NCBI GenBank assembly: GCA_015179045.1
Contig: WHUZ01000028.1
Coordinates: forward strand, 124,001-188,000
Reading direction: 5' to 3'
DNA length: 64,000 bases
DNA from: Kalaharituber pfeilii
Taxonomy: Eukaryota > Ascomycota > Pezizomycetes > Pezizales > Pezizaceae
The first letter of the stretch is position 1; every line of letters starts with the position of its first letter. Under the pieces are notes generated by a model. That model was given only the letters and a program-made list of their open reading frames with translations. It had not been told where the DNA came from and ran no database searches. The translations under genes and the position numbers were made by a program. Below are positions 11,164 through 22,147 of the stretch, in pieces.

Positions 11164-12282
11164 ATGTCGCAGGCCAATGTAGAGAAGGTACGTTTGATAA
11201 TCCAATCGATGCGCTTTGATGTGAGCAACTACTAAAGATATCCATTAGATTCCTGCCCCGATAGCTCTGCCCATAAAGCCATGCACTCATAACGCGTTAC
11301 GGCAACAGGTCAGTCATAGCGTACGACAGGGCAAGGTATGTGATATGTATACATTGTTTTGCAAATATCATCTGCACACTTGTTGACAACACCTGTCTAA
11401 TTACCAACATAGGGCCCGTCTATCCCAGCCACGGCCTCTCATCGTGATCGCCTAGGGGTATCCACAAGAACCAGGCGTGTGCCTGGGGCATTTGCAGAAC
11501 CTATCTACAGTCCGAGTAAGATTCCTCTCAGGATCCTTGGAGCGAAACTTGGTTCTCCCTCCACATACAAATGGAATCCTACGAAGTCTTGCACTTCGGT
11601 TCGGGCTAGCCTGTCGAAAATTCCCATGCCCATGAAAGGCCATGCAAGTAACAGCTACGGCGGACTTTCCACTATTTTCTCTTCAACCATCGGACAAGTC
11701 GTTGATTCGCCGGTTAAGTTAAACTCAACCTATGGCATCCGCATTCTGTCACTGAGAATCCCTCCGCCCACACCAGGCTCTGTGGTCAATATACCAGACT
11801 CGACAAGTCCCATTTCCCCAACTATGCGGGTGGGCGAGGGGGCTATTAGCGTCGACCACAAGTCACATCCCATAGGCGCTTAATTACGCCCTGGCAAGTC
11901 CCAGAACAACCCCACAAGGCTGGGCGTATGGAGGGATATGGACCGATGGAATAGAGAGGCTACAAAATCACAAATTGCCCCCTCCAAGACAAGGAATCTG
12001 TTGGCCAACGTAACCACAAATCACAGGTCTGCTCTTTCCCCGAAAGCTGCAATAGTGTCTGCTGGGGGCTATCCCAGGAAAGGTGGACCAAAGGTATCCC
12101 CACAACGAGCGCGTAAGACCTCATGGGCCTCTCCCATCAATAAATCAGACGCGGGAACAACAAACAAGCCTCCATTGAGGCCATTGGGAAAGGAAAATGG
12201 ACTGCGCTGAATATTAGTCGCACTAGGTACGGATATGCAACGTTCAGGGAGAGATGGCATTATGGGAAATTGGGTTGTGTAA
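11164..12282 (+). pseudogene. Spliced host-type gene of unknown function with two in-frame stops
   Basis: Three exons join in phase 0: 11164-11187, 11249-11335 and 11413 onward. The introns of 61 and 77 nt have canonical borders (GTACGT..TTAG, GTATGT..ATAG) and ACTAAA/CTAAT-like branch sites. The product starts MSQANVEK-IPAPIALPIKPC and is rich in Ser, Pro, Thr and Lys, so probably disordered. The frame runs 193 codons to a TAA (11881-11883), then stays open in the same frame to a TGA (12208-12210) and on to a TAA (12280-12282). Both internal stops are one C-to-T change from CAA or CGA, as RIP would make. If the first stop is natural, the product is 193 aa. I do not recognise the family. Confidence 0.55.
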
Positions 12283-12665
12283 CCTGGATGGGGGTGATAT
12301 TATGATAACTGATAACCCTCGCACAGGTCACTTGCCACCGGTTGATACTTTCTTGGAAACCGTCCTTAAATGGACTGGCTTTCAACTACGTGAATGCAGG
12401 ATTCGGGACTTCTTCACAAAGGGTGGCTCTTGTTGGGTTCATACATTGTGTGGCTAGGATGAGCGAACAACTGGCTTATTGTTACATAGCAACTTTATTG
12501 TTTTAGAGGAAACAAGTGCCTCACCGAGCTGTAATTGCTGCATCTGCTTCCAGATATACAGCTCTTATGCACTGTTGATCAATTTGGGCAGAATAATACA
12601 AGATAGGCTATAAAGTTTGTAACGGGAATTTGTATAGTCGAACCTCTCATACTGGATCCTGTCTT
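12283..12665. other. Spacer
   Basis: Nothing recognisable. A short open frame overlaps the end of the relic gene in another phase. Confidence 0.3.
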
Positions 12666-12950
12666 ATTTTTTATTTTTATTTTTTTTATTTTTTTTTTGG
12701 ACCCATATACCCGGGTCAGGTTTGGAACAACTAACTACGGAATCTACATACACACCTTGAGCACCCAGTGCCCTCCGTCCCGGGCTACCCCAAGTCGAGG
12801 CAGGCAAACTAATGCTCGACCGGATCGCCCTCCACATGCTCCTGCTTCCACCCTTTCTCCTCTAAGTCCTCCCAAGATTGTCAGGTAACTTGTACCCCAT
12901 CCTTATCCTTCCTCTGAGGTCTCTCTATCTCGGCGCACCTGAACACCACA
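12666..12950 (-). mobile_element. 5'-truncated LINE fragment (tail region)
   Basis: A T-rich tail (12666-12698) is followed by sequence parallel to the LINE at 39671-40440 (ACCCATATACCCGGG, AACAACTAACTACGGAATCT). It covers only the 3' UTR and the last codons of ORF2 and stops abruptly at the hAT-like repeat beginning near 12951. No target duplication was found. Confidence 0.6.
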
Positions 12951-13320
12951 TGCGCGGCACGAGCCGAGCCAGCTCGAGCTCAAACGAGCCAAGATCATGC
13001 TAGTGTTTTTCTTGACAGCCCGCTAAAATGCTTAGCCAGTGCAAGGTTTCATAAACTGTACGCATTTAGTGATGCAGGTGGGGGCGATGTTGGCAGACCG
13101 TGCGACAGGTCTGTGGTGGGATGCAATATCGAGTCGTAGAACTGTTCAGTAACTCAAATGCATTCAAGTTGTTCAATATTGCATCTTACACACATGAATA
13201 CAGACCTCTCGCACGGTCTGCCAACACCGCCCCCACCTGCATCACTAAATGCTGGTAACGAGTAAATATCTAATACAGTAATAATTAGAGACTTGGAGCT
13301 CATTCTGACCTACCAAGTTC
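12951..13320 (+). mobile_element. hAT MITE 2 family, truncated copy
   Basis: Sequence from GGCACGAGCCGAGCCAGCTC onward matches the complete family member at 59231-59870, including TTCTTGACAG(C)..CGCTAAAATGCTTAGCCAG and GAGACTTGGAGCTCATTCTG. The left end is replaced by the LINE fragment and the right end runs into the next copy. It is interrupted by the inverted-repeat element 13062-13252. Confidence 0.65.
13062..13252. mobile_element. Small inverted-repeat element inside hAT MITE 2
   Basis: Arms of about 50 bp begin GCATTTAGTGATGCAGGTGG and end with the complement, enclosing about 85 bp. The undisturbed family sequence (59630-59650) lacks this block, so it is an insertion or fold-back element. 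The target duplication is unresolved: TA, or none. Confidence 0.65.
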
Positions 13321-13560
13321 TAAGTGAGCGGCACGAGCCGAGCCAGCTCGAGCTGGCCTGGCATGAGCTCGAGCTCTGGCTCGAGCTTAAGACAGGCAAG
13401 ATATGCTAGTGTTTCTCTTGACGGCTCGCTAAAATGATGGCTCACTAAAATGCTCAGCCAGCGCACGGTTTCATAGTTAACTGTAAATACTGAATATGGT
13501 AATAAATTAGAGACTCGGAGGTCATTCCAACCTGCTAACAAGTTCTATAAATATTAAAAG
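13321..13560 (+). mobile_element. Left end of an hAT element of the MITE 2 family
   Basis: Starts with AAGTGAGCGGCACGAGCC, the same terminal repeat as the MITE at 59231-59870, and follows that family through TTAGAGACTCGGAGGTCATT. It lies directly upstream of the hAT transposase pseudogene, as the left end of an autonomous partner would. The right terminus was not found. Confidence 0.5.
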
Positions 13561-13616
13561 TGATTCAATTACATAGACCTATATCAAGTCTGTTACGTTT
13601 AATTTCTTTGTTTGTT

Positions 13617-13722
13617 AAGCCTGTCTCCGGGCTTCGAGGGCTTGCCCAGGGACCCTGCCATGGCTTGGCGCTGTAAGCGGGGTTATGTGATTTTTTTTTT
13701 AAAAAAAAAAAAAAAAAAAAAA
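13617..13722 (+). mobile_element. Tail-A short insertion
   Basis: AAGCCTGTCTCCGGGCTTCG ... CCATGGC ... GGGGTTATGTGA followed by T10 and A22. It matches the tail-A 3' end. No clear target duplication. Confidence 0.65.
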
Positions 13723-14071
13723 GGTCTCTAGGAGATAAGTTGTACATTTTAAAAGTGTATTTATAGGCCTCTCTATTCTTTCTATCCTCTTGAAATTCTT
13801 TTCTCTTTACCGGTATCCAATATCAAGACTTCGGAACTCATACTACGCTTCGAGACCCTTAATCCTCATACTATACTTCAAGCACTTTATGAATATGGCA
13901 ACCAATTCTACCTCAATTCGTGACGCCTTTCTTGCCAGCCTAGCTGGCCGATATTCTTCAGTTAAAGACCAGCATACTATTTTGAACTCTCATCATCATA
14001 GTTATCTGTATGAAAGATGTATGATTTTGCGGCGAAAAGTATCAGATACTGAGCAGGAGATTTTGTGTATG

Positions 14072-15353
14072 TGTGCCGGGCCATTCGTAACAACGTTCCA
14101 GTGGCCACTGGCCCGGACCAGTGGCCACTAGCCCGGACTACTCAACGGAACGCTGGTTCGTGATCACACACTAGTACAACGCATTGACCTTTTTGTTCTG
14201 CGCACAGAACTACAACAGAATGTTGGTATGTTGGTGGCTGTTAAAATACTAGAAGGTTCGGAATTGTAATTGTCTAAATCATTTGTTTATTTTTTTGTTT
14301 TATTTACTCAAGTATTTAAACTTGATATTTTTCCATGCTGTCGGTATTTTGAATGTATTCTACATATATCGCATTCTGTACCATACACTTCTCTAGTATA
14401 CAACGCCAAGCCTATCTTATTTACCTAAACTGGTAATTACTTTTCAGCCTCATTCCTTAACAATCTTTACCTATGGAGCCTTTTACACCCGAAATTCGCC
14501 ATCAATTCGAGCTATATATTCAATCTCGGGATCATACAAATAGATATCAAATGGAACCTCAGAAGTTACGTGAAATCCGAATTTTCTGTCGTGATCCAGA
14601 ACGGCCCGTGTCTTCAGCAGCTGAGAATAATGTTAAAACTCTTGCTAAGGTAAGTATAACCTATAATGAGATTAATAAGATATTAACAAATTAGAAATTT
14701 TTTATTAATGAGGATGGCGTTCTAATGCGCAAAGCGAATCCTCCCCAAAACGAATACCATCGTGAGGTTATTATAGAAGATCGAGCATTTGACATTATTC
14801 AAGATGTTCATTGCAATCTTGAAGCTGTTTTTCCTGTCGCCGGAGGGGGTCATTCATCACGCTGTATTTTTTTTGCCCTGTCGCCGGAGGGGTCCTTGAT
14901 GAAGCTGATTTTTCCTGTCACTGGAGAGGTCCTTGATAAAGCTGTTTTTTTCCTGTCGCTGGGGGTCCTTGATGAAGCTGTGTTTTCCTGTCGCCGGAGG
15001 GGTCCTTGCTGCTGCTGTTTTTTTTTTTTTTCGCCGGAGACGGTCCTTAATGAAGCTGTTTTTTCCTGTCGCTGGAGGGGTCCTTGGTAGAGCTGTGTTT
15101 TCCTGTGGCAGGGAGAGGTCTTTAGTGACGCTGTTTTATCAAATAGTGGATGTGTGGATACGCGAGTGTGTGTGTGTGAGTTTGAGAGGGTGAATTGTAG
15201 GTAGAATGAGAAAATTCAAATTCTGAGTGGCCCGGGCCAGTCACGAACCAGCGTTCCATTGAGTAGTCCGGGCTAGTGGCCACTGGTCCGGGCCAGTGGT
15301 GAGTGGCCCGGGCCAGTGGCCACTGGAACGTTTGTTACGAATGGCCCGGCACA
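14072..15353 (+). mobile_element. Ginger-type DNA element, non-autonomous (1282 bp)
   Basis: Long terminal inverted repeats of about 90-120 bp start TGTGCCGGGCCATTCGTAAC and end with its complement. The 4-bp target duplication TATG lies at 14068-14071 and 15354-15357. Inside are remains of the N-terminal part of the integrase encoded at 30293-32147: FTPEIRHQFELYIQSRDHTN at 14476 onward, then after a 50-nt intron MRKANPPQNEYHREVIIEDR. The catalytic part is replaced by tandem repeats (14820-15140). Gypsy-integrase-like coding, 4-bp duplication and TGT..ACA ends fit the Ginger group; that assignment rests on family knowledge. Confidence 0.75.
14820..15140. repeat. Tandem repeat inside the Ginger element
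   Basis: About seven imperfect units of 40-50 bp, each with TTTTCCTGTCGCCGGAGGGG followed by TCCTTGATGAAGCTG. A trace of the same motif (TGATGAAGCTGGGCAG) lies behind the integrase gene near 32190. Confidence 0.75.
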
Positions 15354-17305
15354 TATGCATTGTTCCAAGACTTGGCAGGTTAGGAGCCGCACAACAACTA
15401 CATCTATGTTACTTCGCCATTTTCGAAAGTCACATGCATCACTTCCACTTTCTACAACTGAGGAAAACACTCACCTTTCAGAACTAGCGGTATCAACTAG
15501 CAACGCCACAGAATCAAAGCGACGAACACCATTTGACATAATGGTTCCACCAAAGCGAGCTAAATCAGATGGCTTTTCCGAAACACAGTACCGTGAACTT
15601 CTCTGCCGCTTTCTTATCTCAACAAATTCACCAATCAAACTGGCAGAAAAGGCATCATTTTTAGAGCTCCTCCAATATTGCAACTCGAAAGCTCCAAAAA
15701 TCTCAGCTCGGACTATACATAGAGATATTCTGAAACTCTATAACAAAACTCGGGAAGGTGTTATTCAACTTTTACGTACACACATGGAGTCACAAGGGCG
15801 CTTTAGTTCTACTATGATGCTTGGACCGCTAGTAATTTTAGTCCTTACTTAGCTATTACTTGTCACTTTATTGATGCGATTCATTGGACTCCTCATTCAC
15901 TACTTCTCTCATTTCCACAATTTCATGGCACCCACACCGCACAAAATCAATGTAATGTTTTGAAAGAAACGTTCATTAATTTTAATGTCCAGAATGCAAT
16001 TCGCGCAATAACAGCAGATTCTGCAACAACGAATGATGCAACATTTCGTCTCTTAGAAAATGCCTTCTCCAGCTTCACTAAACGCGATGGTCATGTTCGA
16101 TGTATGGCTCATATTATTAATTTAGCGGTTCAAAAGATTATTTCATCTCTCAGCATTACGGCAGAAGAATTGGAACTGGAATTGGTGGAAGACGAAGAGA
16201 TTGAATTAAATCAAGAGGACTCTGAAATTGATATTAAGGATACAATATCAATCGCTCGTCGCATTATTGCTCTTATTCGAAATTCACCAAAATTATGGGA
16301 TGCGCTACAAATGCAACTTCAGGTTTCCAACATTAAACCATTGCGCCCAATCTTGGATTCACCAACACGCTGGAATTCAACTGAAACTATGCTGCAAAGA
16401 CTTCTTTATCTTCGCTCTGGTATGCTCTCTATCTATTTCTTTTACATTAATACTTACATATTTTTAGGTATCGAAAAAGTATGTCTTTTTGAGCCTATAC
16501 TGAAAAAGTTTGGGCTTTACTTATGCAGCTGGTAAAAGTATTCGGAATTTTTGTTTCAGCAACCCGATTACCTTTCTGGTTCAAAATACCCAACTCTCTG
16601 GAGTACACTACCATATTTTGCAGCATTAATGGGTAGGCTAGAAACATTTAGTGCTACGGAGTCTAATATTGTTCTCAAGAATGCAGTTAATGAGGGCTGG
16701 GAAGTACTTAAAAAGTACTACACTGGCACCTATGCTCATACAGCTTACTTGATAGCTACGATTTTAGATCCTCGCATGAAATTAAAGGGATTTCGCACTC
16801 AAGGTTGGAGTGATGAAGATGTTGAAAATGCAAAGGCGGATGCATTATTAATTTTCAAGCGAGACTATTTACCAGTAGCAGAGCAGCCACAAGATGAAGT
16901 TTCCTTTTCGCAGATATCTGATTCTTGCTTTAACCCATTTGATGATGATTTTGGATTCGATTTACAGTCATCTTTTCCGGAACCTGAGGATGATAGTGAA
17001 CAAAATGAGCTGGAGCGGTACCTAGACGAAAAACTGGAAGGTCAAAAGATTGATGTACTAGCATGGTGGAAATCTCGAGCTGGGATGTCACCAAATCTAG
17101 CCCGCATGGCACGAGGTTATTTAGCAATACCTGCCTCTTCTGTTCCCTCCGAACAGATATTCTCCCAGGTAAGTATTTCAAAACTATCTCTACTAGTAGT
17201 CTAGCTAAGCTGACAATTTACTACAGGCAGGCGAAGTTCTCAACAAGCGCCGAAACAGAATGGAAGGTGAGACTATGAGCGCTATCATGTGCTTAAAGTC
17301 CTGGA

Positions 17306-18380
17306 GGCTGCCAAGAGCACCCGTCTCGAGGCCCTGATGCACAAGTCTATCGGCGAACGGCTCGGCGGAGTCAATATGTCCGACATGCTTGATGCAATGG
17401 GAGACGTCATACAACACATAGATTCTTGTATAGAAGACCAAATGAAAAGACCAAACTTCGAGCCAACAGACAGGTTCCTTTACCAGATCCGCCGGGTGCA
17501 TGTGTGTCTTAACCGTGTTGCAGTAAGGGTGGGAGGTTTTGATTGCACGACATTTCACAGGAACATCATGGCAAAAAATTTTGTGAAGGAAGGAGAAACA
17601 CAGACTGATCCGGAGATACCACCAAAGCTATCTTATGCAGCAGTCATCTCCCAAAACATTCCGCCAAGCACACTCCCGAAAGGGAACAAATCGGACCCAC
17701 CTTCAGCGCCGCCACCAGAAAGCCGAACAAAGTCCACCGCTTCCCGATCCAAAAAAGCAATAAGGGGACAGAGTACCAGTCCCCCCAAGCAGGAAACGTC
17801 CAAAAAAACCATCTCCAATACCATCTCTGAAGCCAATCCCAAAGGAAAGGACACTTCCGCAATCCGGCCGTGCCATTGTAGTGCATGGAATTGCGGTGAC
17901 AAAGAAACTCGGGAAAGTAAGAGATTGGATGGAGACTGCGAACCCCTGGATGGGAAAGATTGTTGCGGCAAGATGGTTGGTGAAGAAAGAGAGGAGGGAG
18001 GGAAAGAAGGCTAGCTCGGTTGTCATCTACCTGGAGGGGGAGGTGGAATCGGATAGCCAAACACCAGCGAAGGTAAGGTTGTCAGGCAAGTGGTACGATT
18101 CGTGCCTGTATGACTGGGACAGAAATTCAAAGGTGGACAGAAAGGGGAAGAGGAGGGACGTGGAGGAAATGGACTTGACGACGTAATCTTTCATTTTTGG
18201 AGGAGCGGGTTGTGTCATGGGTTTTATTTCCTCTATTCCCTTTTGAATGTCGGTGTATATAGTGAGTTGTTTGTTTTTAGGTGCCTGTCTCCGGGCCATA
18301 AAGACTTCGATCCAGGGACCCTGCCATGGCGAACAGCTGCAAGCGGGGTTATGTGAGATAAAAAAAAAAAAAAAAAAAAA
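17306..18380 (+). mobile_element. ORF1-only LINE element, copy 3 (5'-truncated, diverged)
   Basis: Homologous to the full-length element at 23475-24909 from TCGAGGCCCTGATG onward through the ORF1 frame (SIGERLGGVNMSDMLDAMGD), the RRM-like end (VVIYLEGEVESDSQTPAKVR) and the tail-A 3' UTR with poly(A) at 18361-18380. Two reading frames (17300 to about 17870, then about 17880 to 18186) show one frameshift near 17870. No target duplication: the left edge abuts the hAT end and the right edge abuts LINE 2. Confidence 0.8.
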
Positions 18381-18800
18381 CCACCGATCACCCTCCTCCA
18401 CATCGCTCCGCCTTTTCCGGTTCGCAGCCAGGTGTAATTGGTGAGTGCTCTCCTGCCCAACCGCACAAATTTGCCCTTCCCAAACCCAGCTCGTTCCCTC
18501 CTTTCCTTTCTCTTTCGAACTAACTCCTATTTCAGACCGCCTTCGGTGGCCTGGCCATCATACCTCATGCACCTGGCCCCCTCTTTGGCCATCTCATCTG
18601 CCTTCTCATTACCCTCTATCCCCACGTGGGCCTTAACCCAAGCAACGTCCCCAGCCTCTCTCAGCCTCCGCCGCTTTTCTGCAATGAGCTCTACCACCCG
18701 CGCTAGCTCTGCGGTCCTTGCCTTGCCAGCTTTTCCTGCTTCCTGGACTGCACTAATGGCTGCCTGGGAGTCTGCACGTGCAGCACTTTTGCGCTGCCAT

Positions 18801-19181
18801 TGTGGTGGTAACCACGGTACCGATGGAAAGAATAAGGCCATACGCGGGCCGGAGCGGTACTCATCGGTAGGGCCACATGATGACACATGCATGGGATGAG
18901 GAAGAAAATTATAATTAAGAAGCGAGATATGTATGTATAGGCTCAGTTGGAAGGCGAAGGTGGTCTATAAATTGTATGTAGATAGGACTGTGGAAGCAGG
19001 CAAGGAAGCAAGCAGAAACAGACATAGACAGACATGGACAGATATGGACACGCACAGACAAGACAATTGAAGACTCTTTTCTTGACATTTGATTATTGAG
19101 GCCGCCCTTGAGGCTTCGTTCCGCCAGCTCTAGATACCGGTACCCGTGCGAAACAGTGGATGCTGTTGAGCCGTCATCACA
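18801..19181. mobile_element. LTR-like or TIR element in LINE 2 (381 bp)
   Basis: It splits the RNase H coding sequence. Ends are TGTGGTGGTAACC and GTCATCACA, flanked by CCAT at 18797-18800 and 19182-19185; the parallel LINE at 40310 is uninterrupted there. It contains CTATAAATTGTATG. A 4-bp duplication with TGTG..CACA ends could also mean a Ginger-type MITE. Confidence 0.55.
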
Positions 19182-19994
19182 CCATCAACTGCTTCAAGGG
19201 CACCCCTCATTCCTGAAACCTTGCCGCCCCACACAATAGCCTTTGTGCCTACCCACCAGGACCCTTCTGACTTACCTGCTACTACTTGCCTCCAGCACCA
19301 CCCACCTCCAACTCCACCTTCCTCACTGCGGCCGCCATCTGGGAATATGGCCACAGAGTCGCCCTTGACCTTGTTGATAGCCTCTTCCCACTTGGCTGGG
19401 CATCCTTCTTGCCCAGTTTGACATCAATGACCTCAACCTCTGCCTGAAGTGGGTGTACATCTCGCCCTCAGGAGACTCTCTCCTCATCGACTTCGAGAGT
19501 GCTGGCAATCTTTCCCGCCACTGACTCAAATCCGTCATTTTTGTCTGTAGTTTGACATAAGCTGAAATCTCTCCAGTCTCTCCCCCTCTCACCCTCCCTG
19601 TCTGGGTCTGAGGCTCCAAGCCCTCTGAAGCTTTCGGGCCACAGGTCCCCCACCCCTGTGGGGTCCCTTATTGATCTCAGGGCATACCTTGCTTGGCTTT
19701 GATCGAGGATCGTCGCTATGCTCTCCACTCCGACAATGGCCTCGACCTTTGCTCTCGCTGCCCCTCGGACTGCACCAGTGTATTTTTGAAGTGCCTGGTA
19801 CTGCTACCTCTCAAACTCCTCTCTCTACAGCTTCCGGCTTCTCCACCCGATTTCAGACCCTTAAAGGGCCACTGCCCTCATCATGCCCGTGTATGCCTTT
19901 CTTCATGACATCGGGCTCATACAGTACCCCATTGAGAGTTGCCTAGCACGGACAGCGCACCCATGAGGTTCCTGGCTTTGGCGATCCGGCTCTT

Positions 19995-20051
19995 TTTTTT
20001 TTTTTTTTTAATATCAATACTCGCATGCCGCCCTATGGGCTATGGCGAGGG
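19995..20051 (-). mobile_element. Tail-B insertion in LINE 2
   Basis: Poly(T), then AATATCAATACTCGCATGCC, GCCCTATGGGCTATGGCGAG. Flanked by the 12-bp repeat GATCCGGCTCTT at 19983-19994 and 20052-20063. Confidence 0.85.
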
Positions 20052-20217
20052 GATCCGGCTCTTCTAGTGAAGGTCGAAATCAAGAGTGCTGTCACAGATC
20101 ACACCCAGCCAGTTGCACCTCTCGACATCTGCTCCCTTCTTCACGTTCTTACCAATGACTAGGACCTCCTCCTTGTAGCCTCCAGTGGCAGGTCGTGGGC
20201 ATGAGCTACCTCCCTAA

Positions 20218-20316
20218 GCCTGCCTCCGGGCTTTGAGGGTCTAGACCCAGGAGCCCTGCCATGGCGAGCAGCTGCAAGCGGGGTCACGTGAAATAAAAAA
20301 AAAATAAAAAAAAAAG
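20218..20316 (+). mobile_element. Tail-A insertion in LINE 2
   Basis: GCCTGCCTCCGGGCTTTGAG ... GGGGTCACGTGAAAT plus A run, flanked by GCTACCTCCCTAA (20205-20217) and GCTACCTACCTAA (20317-20329), one mismatch. Confidence 0.8.
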
Positions 20317-20436
20317 GCTACCTACCTAACTACCTCTGCTACCCTGGCACTGATCCATTTCATGTCCTTAGCTGGTCCCCAGTTTACTACCACGCAGTTG
20401 ATATCATCGACGAACGAGGGGATCTCCACCTCGCCT

Positions 20437-20492
20437 CGTCATGGCCCCTATGGCGGTACACGAGTACTGATATTTAAAAAAAAAAAAAAAAA
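20437..20492 (+). mobile_element. Tail-B insertion in LINE 2
   Basis: CTCGTCATGGCCCCTATGGC, GGTACACGAGTACTGATATT and an A run, interrupting the LINE just past the FVDD codons. No clear target duplication. Confidence 0.7.
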
Positions 20493-20591
20493 TTGGCATT
20501 CTTCTGCAACCCTAGCTGCCTTCTGCTCCATCTCCTCCAGAATTGGTGCCATGTAGATCAGGAACGCTACTGGGGACAGTGGAGACCCCTG

Positions 20592-21089
20592 TAACAACGT
20601 GACCCACGAGAGGGTAATACGATGCGTAGCGGAAGAATAAGGATAGCAGGGCAAGCGCTATAGAGGAAAGATAATGGTGCAAACGGAGGCAGCAATGGAG
20701 TGGAGGCACGGAGGAAGGCAACGAGGAGAGGAGTTGAGCGAATCTATGGTATTAAGTGGGTGCGGGTTTTCGCAGACTATATACACAGAAAGCGAGACGA
20801 CTATACCCAAATGGTAGCCGTAGATATAGGCACCAAACTTGTACAGTTTCGTAAAGAAAAGACGAAGTAACACAAGCTGTATGCGAGTTCGAAACAAATC
20901 CCAGCTGAATGTGATATCCGAAGTAATTCCGTAAATAAATGAAAGAATTACAATATACGAGATAACCATAGCAACCATCCATGTAAACGACGTGTGAAAC
21001 GAAGATAAGAAAGAATTAAGCCAATAAAACATTAACAGAACGTGTATGTCGTGATAATAGAAGGCGGGATCAGACTGTCCGTTTTGACA
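20592..21089 (-). mobile_element. Probable solo LTR in LINE 2 (about 498 bp)
   Basis: It splits the VPQG/SPLSP box of the reverse transcriptase. The sequence CCCTG(T) occurs at both edges (20587-20592 and 21090-21095). On the minus strand it starts TGTCAAAACGG and ends CACGTTGTTA, close to the TG..CA of an LTR but with the last bases changed. It has no coding content. Confidence 0.6.
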
Positions 21090-22126
21090 CCCTGTGGCAC
21101 CCCACGTTTGATTTTCCCCTGCCCCTCACCTGCCCATCCCACCCGACTTCGAATTCGCGCTCTCTGAAGAAGGTCTCTACCCAAGGTAACCATTTCTCAG
21201 CTGGCGAGCCCTGAATCCGCTCCCTGACAACCTCCCATCTTGTGTTCCCGAATCCGCCCTTGACGTCCTCCATGACCCAAACTGCGCCTCCTTTCCGTGC
21301 AAGTGCTCTCTGGCTGACTACTACAGCCCGGAACAGGGCATCGATGACAGACCTGCCTCTCACGCCCCCAAACTGTCCCTTGGGGAACAGTCCCGCCTCC
21401 TATAGGTCATCTGCAACCACTTTCTCCATCAAGTTGCCCATGCAGTTAATTAGTTGAATTTGCCTCCAACTCTTCGCCTGCTTGGGGTCTTTCCCAGATT
21501 TCGGTATCATGATGACTTTGCTGAATTGCCAGCCCAGCCCTTTGGCATCCTACCTGCAGCCAGTTCAGTAGCCAGCTCCTTCATCAGTTGCCTCCCCAGT
21601 ACTGTGGTCCTGCAGCTGAGCGGTTTGAGGTGCCTGCGAGTGCCTTGAGCAGCCTCTCAATAAGCTTATTTACTACGTCAGGGGGAATCGGTTCATCTGG
21701 TAGGCTGGGGCGCTCCGGCGAGTTCGACTACGCCGGCGAGATTGGCTGTATTGGCGAGTTCGGCTGTACCGGCAAATTCTGCGGGTTCAGCGGTGCGGGT
21801 AGGTTCGCCGGCCCGGAAGGGTCTGCCTGTCCTGCTTCTAGGCGGAACTTGAAGTTCCTCTGTACCAGGCTCCTGACCTTCTCTTCATCCGTCCTCTATA
21901 TATCTCCATTATCAGCTATGAGGTCGCCCATCTTCCCTCAGAGCCTCCACGGATCTTTTGCCACTCGGATTACATCCCATGAGTCCTTGGCGCTGTTCTC
22001 CTCTGTAAATTGCTCCCAGCGCTCCTTCTTTTTTCCGCCTTATGATGTACTTGAGGGTCCTGACCCGCTCCTTCCACCGTAGAAGTCTATCCCTCTCCCA
22101 TCCCTGTGCTGCCTGCCCCTTGCCCC

Positions 22127-22147
22127 ATGATATTAAAAAAAAAAAAG
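22127..22147 (+). mobile_element. Micro-insertion: last bases of tail B
   Basis: Only ATGATATT and about 12 A are present, yet the 10-bp repeat CCCTTGCCCC flanks it (22117-22126 and 22148-22157). An extreme 5' truncation. Confidence 0.7.

Larger units (their letters stand above)
13889..17307 (+). pseudogene. hAT transposase (BED finger and dimerisation domain), interrupted
   Basis: An hAT transposase cuts and pastes the element through an RNase H-like core. Visible parts: MNMATNSTSIRDAFLASLAG at the N-terminus; a BED-type finger with its C-x2-C split by a Ginger element (14072-15353) and completed by SMLLRHFRKSH; DAWTASNFSPYLAITCHFID near 15815; RCMAHIINLAVQ near 16100; YLSGSKYPTLWSTLPYF near 16570; and the C-terminal dimerisation region from ELERYLDE to LARMARGYLAIPASSVPSEQ. 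An intron at 17169-17226 joins SEQIFSQ to AGEVLNKRRNRMEGETMSAI and MCLKSW. A one-base loss near 15813 and a muddled stretch at 16420-16550 break the frame further. The end at about 17307 is cut by a LINE-derived copy. The left-end repeat at 13321 suggests it belongs to the MITE 2 family. Confidence 0.8.

Noticed and set aside
13497..13545. CAAGTTCT at 13313-13320 and again near 13540, looking like an 8-bp duplication
   Set aside because: The motif belongs to the MITE 2 family sequence itself, so the repeat only reflects two tandem truncated copies.
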